Shown: positions 9,774 to 13,569 of the stretch, piece after piece | Layout: each line of letters begins with the position of its first letter | How positions within the stretch are numbered: position 1 is the stretch's first letter | Assembly: GCA_003819975.1 (NCBI GenBank) | Contig: RPPU01000053.1 | Location: 1-13,569 of the forward strand | Source of the DNA: Desulfobacteraceae bacterium | Lineage (GTDB): Bacteria; Desulfobacterota; DSM-4660; Desulfatiglandales; HGW-15 | Length of the DNA stretch: 13,569 nt | Direction: 5' to 3' | Made by a program: the position numbers and the translations under genes | Notes under the pieces: model-generated | What the model was told of the DNA's origin: nothing | The model's database searches: none | What the model saw: the letters and a program-made list of their open reading frames with translations, nothing else

Positions 9774-10118
9774 ATGAAAAACTTTTTGGCGACTCGTTCC
9801 CCCGCGGTGTTGTTTATGGGTTGCATCATTACGGGCGTCCTGTTGGAGGCAATCGGCGATGTGGTGCTGAAAAAATGGGCCATGGTCCATCACAACCTAT
9901 TGCTGATCGGCGGGTTGTTCATCTATTTTATCGGCGCCATTTTTTGGGCGTTTTCGCTGAAATACGAACTATTATCGAAATCCATATCGATTTTTACGAT
10001 ACTGAACCTCATTGTCGTTGCCTTGCTGGGCGTATTTCTATTTCAAGAAAAGCTGACCTTGGTGAATAAGTTGGGAATTTTGTTGGGCATCGTGAGCGTC
10101 ATTTTAATCGAACAGTAG
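9774..10118 (+). CDS. Small four-helix SMR/EamA-like membrane transporter
   Basis: A 114-residue protein that is almost entirely hydrophobic, with four predicted helices at about 11-33, 42-62, 69-90 and 96-112. Size and topology are those of small multidrug resistance proteins, which work as dimers driven by protons. Helix 1 carries GVLLEAIGDVVLKKW; its E25 aligns with the essential E14 of EmrE (LAEVIGTTLMKF). The end of helix 3 and the following loop (FLFQEKLTLVNKLGI) also match the family pattern. Its stop codon is 12 bp before the carboxynorspermidine decarboxylase start, so it heads the polyamine operon. MdtJI, an SMR pair, exports spermidine in E. coli, so polyamine export is a reasonable inference here, although only one subunit is present. 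EamA half-size transporters and undecaprenyl-phosphate-aminoarabinose flippases (ArnE/F type) look similar and cannot be excluded. Confidence 0.8.
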   Translation: MKNFLATRSPAVLFMGCIITGVLLEAIGDVVLKKWAMVHHNLLLIGGLFIYFIGAIFWAFSLKYELLSKSISIFTILNLIVVALLGVFLFQEKLTLVNKLGILLGIVSVILIEQ

Positions 10119-10130
10119 GAATGGACGGTT

Positions 10131-11234
10131 ATGAAACTGGAGACCCCTTATTATCTGATTGACGAACGCAAACTGCTGCGCAACCTGAAAATCATCAAAC
10201 AGGTCCGGGATTGTTCGGGCGCGAAATTCGTTCTGGCGCTTAAATGCTTTGCCGCCTGGGGCGTGTTTCCGCTGCTGCGGGAGTATATGGACGGAACCAC
10301 GGCCAGTTCGCCCTATGAGGCGCGGCTAGGCAAAGAGAAATTCGGCAAAGAGGTGCACATATATTCTCCGGGGTATTCGGACGCGGATATCCGGGAAATC
10401 AGCGAATATGCCGATACCGTTATCTTTAATTCCATATCCCAATTGAGGCGTTTTCACTCCCGAGTGCGCGGCCGTCAAGTCGGCTTGCGGGTGAATCCGG
10501 GCCGGAGTTATTCCCATTTTGATCTGGCGGACCCGGCGCGCCGGTTTTCGCGCCTGGGCGTGATCGACAAACAAGCGCTCCGCAAGGCCCTGCCGCTGAT
10601 TAATGGCTTGATGTTTCATTATAATTGCGAAAACGACGATTTTGAAGATTTCAGTAAGAATCTGGATTATATCAGCCGCACGTACAGCTCGATCCTGCAG
10701 CGACTGGACTGGGTCAGTTTGGGCGGCGGGCTCTATTTTACCAAGCCCGGCTATCCGGTCGAGAAATTCTGTTGCAAATTAAAAGAGTTCGGCGAGCGCT
10801 TCGGGGTGCAGGTGTATCTGGAGCCCGGTGAGAGCACGATCACGCAATCAACGGAGTTGGTAACCAAGGTGCTGGACATTGTGCACAACCGGGTCGATAT
10901 CGCTATCGTGGACGCTTCCATTGAGGCGCATATGTTGGATTTGTTGATGTATCGCTTGCCGGGCAAGATCGAACAAGGTGGCCGGGGGCGCTACAAGTAT
11001 ACCGTTGCGGGACGCTCCTGCCTGGCCGGAGATGTGTTCGGTACATACCGTTTTCCGTCGCCGCTCAAGATCGGCAGCATGATCAAATTCAGCGATGCCG
11101 GCGGATATACGATGGTTAAAAAGAACTGGTTTAACGGACTGCAAATGCCGGCCATCGCAGTAAAGCGGTTGAGCGGAAAAATTGAAGTGGTGCGCAGGTT
11201 CGAGTACAAAGATTTTCTTGATAGCTTATCGTAA
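10131..11234 (+). CDS. nspC: Carboxynorspermidine/carboxyspermidine decarboxylase
   Basis: A 367-residue PLP enzyme of the alanine-racemase fold (type III), related to diaminopimelate decarboxylase. It removes CO2 from carboxynorspermidine or carboxyspermidine to give norspermidine or spermidine. It opens with ETPYYLIDE; the PLP lysine is K38 in LALKCFAAWGVF. Further family features are SPYEARLG (60-67), HYNCEN (163-168), SLGGGLYFTKPGYP (196-209), YLEPGES (229-235), GRSCLAGDVFG (294-304) with the probable catalytic cysteine C297, and DAGGYTMVKKNWFNG (322-336). The start is preceded by a weak GGA-type site overlapping the stop region of the transporter gene, which suggests coupled translation. 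The synthase that makes its substrate follows at 11365. Which triamine is made depends on the diamine available and is not shown by the sequence. Confidence 0.93.
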   Translation: MKLETPYYLIDERKLLRNLKIIKQVRDCSGAKFVLALKCFAAWGVFPLLREYMDGTTASSPYEARLGKEKFGKEVHIYSPGYSDADIREISEYADTVIFNSISQLRRFHSRVRGRQVGLRVNPGRSYSHFDLADPARRFSRLGVIDKQALRKALPLINGLMFHYNCENDDFEDFSKNLDYISRTYSSILQRLDWVSLGGGLYFTKPGYPVEKFCCKLKEFGERFGVQVYLEPGESTITQSTELVTKVLDIVHNRVDIAIVDASIEAHMLDLLMYRLPGKIEQGGRGRYKYTVAGRSCLAGDVFGTYRFPSPLKIGSMIKFSDAGGYTMVKKNWFNGLQMPAIAVKRLSGKIEVVRRFEYKDFLDSLS

Positions 11235-11254
11235 TTTCTTGCGGTAAGATTCTC

Positions 11255-11302
11255 GCGCCAAAGACGTAATTTCATAACTGCCTGAAATTACTCCAGTGGC
11301 GC
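11255..11302 (+). repeat. 48-bp two-stem palindrome between decarboxylase and dehydrogenase genes
   Basis: GCGCCA (11255-11260) and TGGCGC (11297-11302) form an outer 6-bp stem. GTAATTTCA (11266-11274) and TGAAATTAC (11283-11291) form an inner perfect 9-bp stem with an 8-base loop. The two unpaired arms are both exactly 5 bases, giving a symmetrical structure. GGCGCAAA is then repeated back to back at 11298-11313. It may be an RNA hairpin that tunes expression or stability between the two genes, or a copy of a dispersed palindromic element. Confidence 0.7.
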
Positions 11303-11349
11303 AAAGGCGCAAAGGTTTTGGAATAAGAAGCCTAAAAGAGGCATTCATT

Positions 11350-11358
11350 AAAGGAGGT
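11350..11358 (+). promoter_or_regulatory. Strong ribosome binding site that sets the dehydrogenase start
   Basis: AAAGGAGGT lies with seven bases between GGAGG and the ATG at 11365. It rules out the longer in-frame ORF starting at 11296, whose extra residues also do not fit the family N-terminus. Confidence 0.85.
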
Positions 11359-11364
11359 CGTTCA

Positions 11365-12612
11365 ATGAAAAAGAATGTTTTGATTGTGGGCGCCGGCGGC
11401 GTGGCGCATGTGGCGGCGCATAAATGCGCCATGCAAAACGATGTGCTGGGCGATATCTGCATTGCTTCGCGCAAGCAGCAGCGATGCGATGCGATTATCG
11501 AAAGCGTTAAAAGAAAGAATCATCTGAAAGATAAGAATAAAAAACTGTATTCCCGGCAGATCGACGCCTTGGACATCCCGGCCACGGTCAAACTGATCCG
11601 GGAGACGAATTCGGAGATCGTGATCAATCTGGCGCAGGCCTATGTGAACATGTCCTTGCTGGAAGCCTGCATCGAGACCGGCACGGCTTATATGGATACG
11701 GCGATTCACGAAGATCCGGACAAGGTCTGCGAAGATCCGCCCTGGTACGCCAACTACGAGTGGAAGCGCAAGGAGCGCTGCAAGGAAAAAGGCATTACCG
11801 CGATTTTGGGCGCGGGTTTCGATCCGGGCGTGGTGAACGCCTATTGCGCCCTGGCCGTGAAGCATCATTTCGACAAGATCGACACCATCGACATCATGGA
11901 CGTCAACGCGGGCAATCACGGCAAATACTTTGCCACGAATTTTGATCCGGAGATCAACTTTCGGGAGTTCAAGAAAGTGTGGACCTGGATCGACCGGAAG
12001 TGGGTGATGGAAAAAGTTCATTCCATTAAGATGATCTACGACTTTCCGGTGGTCGGCAAGATGCCGATCTATTTGAACGGTCATGATGAGTTGCATTCCT
12101 TGTCCAAGAACGTCGACGCCAACAGCATCCGTTTCTGGATGGGGTTCGGCGATCACTACATCAACGTGTTCACGGTGTTGACCAATCTGGGGTTGACCTC
12201 GGAAAAACCGGTTCGGACCGCCGAGGGCCTGGAAGTGGTTCCGCTCAAGCTTATCAAGGCGATTCTGCCGGATCCCTTATCCCTGGCGCCGAACTATACG
12301 GGCAAGACCTGCATCGGCAATTACGTCATTGGAGAGAAAAACGGCAAGCATAAAGAGATTTTTATTTACAATTCCTGCGATCATGCCGAGTGCTATAAGG
12401 AAGTGGAGTCCCAGGCCATCTGCTACACGGCCGGCGTGCCGCCCGTGGCCGCGGCCATGCTGATCGCCAACGGCAAATGGGACGTGAAAACCATGATGAA
12501 TATCGAAGAACTGGACCCGGACCCCTTCATTGCCATCCTGGACAAGACCGGCTTGCCGACCGTGGTCGCGGAACATCCGGTGGCGATGCCGAAGGCGGAG
12601 CGGGTAAGATAG
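11365..12612 (+). CDS. Carboxynorspermidine/carboxyspermidine dehydrogenase (saccharopine dehydrogenase family)
   Basis: A 415-residue NAD(P)H-dependent enzyme. It condenses L-aspartate 4-semialdehyde with 1,3-diaminopropane or putrescine and reduces the Schiff base to carboxynorspermidine or carboxyspermidine. The mature start MKKNVLIVGAGGVAHVAAHK shows the Rossmann fingerprint GxGGVA within the first 15 residues. Family features include IASRKQQRCDAI, NLAQAYVNMSLLEACIETGTAYMDT, AILGAGFDPGVVNAYCALA, WTWIDR, GHDELHSL, and AGVPPVAAAMLI near the C-terminus. Length is normal for the family. It is the third gene of the operon; 130 bp containing a palindrome separate it from the decarboxylase, so it may be translated or regulated partly on its own. 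The pair gives a triamine without decarboxylated S-adenosylmethionine. Neither a gene for the diamine supply nor a 2,4-diaminobutyrate pathway gene is visible. Confidence 0.93.
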   Translation: MKKNVLIVGAGGVAHVAAHKCAMQNDVLGDICIASRKQQRCDAIIESVKRKNHLKDKNKKLYSRQIDALDIPATVKLIRETNSEIVINLAQAYVNMSLLEACIETGTAYMDTAIHEDPDKVCEDPPWYANYEWKRKERCKEKGITAILGAGFDPGVVNAYCALAVKHHFDKIDTIDIMDVNAGNHGKYFATNFDPEINFREFKKVWTWIDRKWVMEKVHSIKMIYDFPVVGKMPIYLNGHDELHSLSKNVDANSIRFWMGFGDHYINVFTVLTNLGLTSEKPVRTAEGLEVVPLKLIKAILPDPLSLAPNYTGKTCIGNYVIGEKNGKHKEIFIYNSCDHAECYKEVESQAICYTAGVPPVAAAMLIANGKWDVKTMMNIEELDPDPFIAILDKTGLPTVVAEHPVAMPKAERVR

Positions 12613-12668
12613 TCCATTTTTCCACGCTTGGAGTGCAGACAGAAGATTTGACCGTAAGCTTTTTGGAG

Positions 12669-13181
12669 TTAAAGACATTATTATATTGCAAAGGAGGCAT
12701 GGTGAATACCGCCGTCTATTCTCTTATCGGCCTTGTTGTTGGTGCCGTATTGCAGTTTCTGTTCTCTCGGCACCTCGATAACAAAAAACACCAGCGCGAC
12801 CTCAGAGCAAAGGCATACGCTGATTACTTGCAATGCGTAAGTGAACTCGCAAATCTTGGGCACCAAAGAAACTCAGCAGAGGGACGGCAACTGGGTGCAA
12901 AAACTGCCGATGCCAAATGCAGAATTTCGCTTTACGGCGCCCCGGCTGTAATTGTTGCTTTTGCGAAATTTGAACGCTTGGGCGCAACAATGAATACCAA
13001 CGAACAGTGCAGCGCCTTCGCCGATATGGTGGCGGCCATGCGCCAAGACACTTTTGGTAATTCATCCGTAGCTCAAGCCGACCTCGAGGCTGTATTGCTG
13101 GGAGTACGTCGCGTAACATAACAAGTCCGTCAATCGGACTTTTAAAAAGTTGCGGTTTTTACCGTCCGGTCACATCCAGCG
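12669..13181 (+). mobile_element. Probable solitary integron-type gene cassette
   Basis: The stretch has the anatomy of a cassette: a GTTAAAG sequence (12668-12674, one mismatch to the GTTRRRY core) about 30 bases before a single gene, a stop codon within an attC-like site, and a perfect GTTAGAC core at 13181-13187. Recombination between G and TT in both cores would give a 513-bp unit, a usual cassette size. No integrase, attI or second attC is in the window, so it would be a solitary insertion at a secondary site or part of an array outside. The left boundary is less certain than the right. Confidence 0.55.
12699..13121 (+). CDS. Cassette-borne membrane-anchored protein of unknown function
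   Basis: I do not recognise a function. The protein has 140 residues from the ATG at 12699. One N-terminal transmembrane segment (about 4-22, VYSLIGLVVGAVLQFLF) is followed by a basic stretch (SRHLDNKKHQRDLRAKAY) and a helical soluble domain containing ADYLQCVSELA, ADAKCRISLYGAPAVIVAFAKF and FADMVAAMRQDT. This suggests a membrane anchor with a cytosolic helical bundle. GGAGG (12693-12697) is only one base from this ATG, so the GTG at 12702 is a possible alternative start. An in-frame extension back to 12477 overlaps the dehydrogenase gene and is not real. Codon choice differs from the preceding genes, and the stop codon lies in the attC-like site, both typical of a cassette gene. Similar short single-helix hypothetical proteins are, from memory, common in accessory regions. 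Confidence 0.7.
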   Translation: MVNTAVYSLIGLVVGAVLQFLFSRHLDNKKHQRDLRAKAYADYLQCVSELANLGHQRNSAEGRQLGAKTADAKCRISLYGAPAVIVAFAKFERLGATMNTNEQCSAFADMVAAMRQDTFGNSSVAQADLEAVLLGVRRVT

Positions 13182-13187
13182 TTAGAC
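13116..13187 (+). other. attC-like recombination site
   Basis: A 72-bp imperfect inverted repeat. The left end ACATAAC (13116-13122) fits RYYYAAC with one mismatch and continues as TAACAAG; the right end GCGTTAGAC carries a perfect GTTRRRY core (13181-13187). Between them CGGAC (13135-13139) is complementary to GTCCG (13164-13168), and the short palindrome ACTTTTAAAAAGT (13138-13150) could form the apical part. Overall length is within the attC range, and the preceding gene ends with TAA at 13119-13121 inside the left arm, as is usual for cassettes. Confidence 0.55.
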
Positions 13188-13278
13188 TATCCTTTGGGAA
13201 GGAAAAGAGGAGTGAACGAATTATCAGATTCATAAGCAATAGGATATATTGGTAACTATTTACTGAAAATACAACCGC

Positions 13279-13310
13279 GCAAGAAAGGTATCACGTAAGA
13301 AAGGTGTCAA
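13279..13310 (+). repeat. Two imperfect 16-bp tandem direct repeats
   Basis: Units 13279-13294 and 13295-13310 share the core AAGAAAGGT-TCA and agree at 13 of 16 positions. They lie just upstream of a perfect -10 box, so they could be an operator, or the degraded end of a mobile element. Confidence 0.5.
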
Positions 13311-13311
13311 G

Positions 13312-13339
13312 TTTTGCAAATTGAAAATAATCCTATAAT
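13312..13339 (+). promoter_or_regulatory. Candidate promoter with perfect TATAAT
   Basis: TATAAT at 13334-13339 is a perfect -10 hexamer; the best -35 at usable spacing is the poor TTTTGC (13312-13317, 16-base spacer). It would give a leader of roughly 170 bases before the mtnA start. Confidence 0.35.
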
Positions 13340-13388
13340 CACTATAAGCAAAATATAAATTCAAGAAATTAAACTTCATTGGAGGATT

Positions 13389-13452
13389 ATGAATTTTTAG
13401 AGTTATGAAAAGGAAGAAACGCAAAAAGCATAAGCAGAGTCTTTTCACTTAA
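13389..13452 (+). other. Two tiny ORFs in the putative mtnA leader
   Basis: GGAGG (13381-13385) stands three bases before an ATG that encodes only Met-Asn-Phe before TAG (13389-13400). Five bases later a second ATG (13405) encodes the strongly basic 15-residue peptide MKRKKRKKHKQSLFT, ending at 13452. They could be upstream ORFs that act on mtnA translation, a remnant of a small basic protein gene, or chance. Confidence 0.25.
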
Positions 13453-13514
13453 CCTTTTAAACCTTTTCCGCTCAACTTTAGTCACTTTTAACTTTAGGCA
13501 TTTTAGGCACTTCT

Positions 13515-13569
13515 ATGTTGCCGACTATTTATTGGAGAAACAACCAAGTCGTCATGATCGATCAGCGCA
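13515..13569 (+). CDS. mtnA: S-methyl-5-thioribose-1-phosphate isomerase, N-terminal fragment (3' truncated)
   Basis: The frame is open to the right edge. Only 18 codons are visible, MLPTIYWRNNQVVMIDQR, but this is the usual opening of the MtnA family (PTI-W--g-v-mIDQr-LP). MtnA converts 5-methylthioribose-1-phosphate to methylthioribulose-1-phosphate in the methionine salvage pathway; eIF2B-alpha-related sugar-phosphate isomerases share the fold. The fragment is too short for the ring-opening catalytic residues to be checked. No clear ribosome binding site precedes it, only TTAGG eight to twelve bases upstream. Confidence 0.6.
   Translation, partial: MLPTIYWRNNQVVMIDQR

Larger units (their letters stand above)
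13188..13514. other. AT-rich gene-poor stretch with short repeats upstream of mtnA
   Basis: No convincing gene is seen in these 327 bases. They hold a pair of 16-bp imperfect direct repeats, a perfect TATAAT, two tiny ORFs, and short repeated words before mtnA (AACTTTAG at 13474 and 13490; TTTAGGCA at 13493 and 13502). A 62-codon minus-strand ORF (13260-13448) has no family resemblance and is probably chance. Confidence 0.6.

Noticed and set aside
11296..11364. Upstream extension of the dehydrogenase ORF by 23 codons
   Set aside because: The Rossmann fold should start near the N-terminus, and the strong ribosome binding site at 11350-11358 points to the ATG at 11365.
11362..12156. 264-codon minus-strand ORF opposite the dehydrogenase gene
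   Set aside because: Its His- and Asp-rich translation is what antisense reading of this GC-biased gene gives; the plus strand carries a full family match and a strong ribosome binding site.
1734..12612. Direct link between the cyclic di-GMP module and the norspermidine genes, as with NspS/MbaA signalling in Vibrio
   Set aside because: The modules are on opposite strands, separated by the aminotransferase gene, and the kinase has no periplasmic polyamine-binding partner; closeness alone is not evidence.
12477..12698. In-frame upstream extension of the cassette gene
   Set aside because: It runs in another frame over the conserved C-terminus of the dehydrogenase and has no plausible start signal.
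13260..13448. 62-codon minus-strand ORF
   Set aside because: It spans the direct repeats and AT-rich DNA, with low-complexity hydrophobic translation and no start signal.

Overview
The window looks like chromosomal DNA of a free-living, mid-GC, Gram-negative-type bacterium. The envelope glycan gene, the multi-domain cytosolic phosphorelay kinase and the carboxy(nor)spermidine polyamine route would fit Desulfobacterota or a neighbouring deep-branching phylum, but the sequence alone does not settle the taxon. No tRNA, rRNA, CRISPR array, integrase or transposase gene was recognised. Layout, left to right: (1) 2-1648 (+), the 3' part of a membrane glycosyl-1-phosphate transferase (MraY/WecA type) fused to the membrane and Rossmann part of a FlaA1/CapD-like protein. 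(2) 1734-8103 (-), a two-gene signalling operon: a 1820-residue hybrid histidine kinase (three related GAF domains interleaved with two PAS domains, a fourth GAF, HisKA, HATPase, two receivers, HPt) whose 3' end overlaps a receiver-GGDEF diguanylate cyclase by 20 bp. (3) 8104-8519, an AT-rich divergent control region. (4) 8520-9596 (+), branched-chain amino-acid aminotransferase. (5) 9774-12612 (+), a polyamine operon: small four-helix SMR/EamA-like transporter, carboxynorspermidine decarboxylase, then carboxynorspermidine/carboxyspermidine dehydrogenase; a 48-bp palindrome lies between the last two. (6) About 12669-13181, a probable single integron-type gene cassette: a 140-residue membrane-anchored protein of unknown function, with its stop codon inside an attC-like site. 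(7) 13188-13514, AT-rich, gene-poor DNA with short repeats, a perfect TATAAT and two tiny ORFs. (8) 13515 to the right edge (+), the first 18 codons of what looks like mtnA of methionine salvage.

How the parts may work together. The kinase presumably senses cytosolic ligands through its GAF/PAS array and relays phosphate through two receivers and the HPt to the co-translated diguanylate cyclase, so the output would be cyclic di-GMP. The polyamine operon makes norspermidine or spermidine from aspartate semialdehyde plus a diamine without decarboxylated S-adenosylmethionine; the small transporter in front may export or exchange the product. The points most worth a second look are the solitary cassette, the SMR-like gene heading the polyamine operon, the fused glycosyltransferase and the intergenic palindrome.
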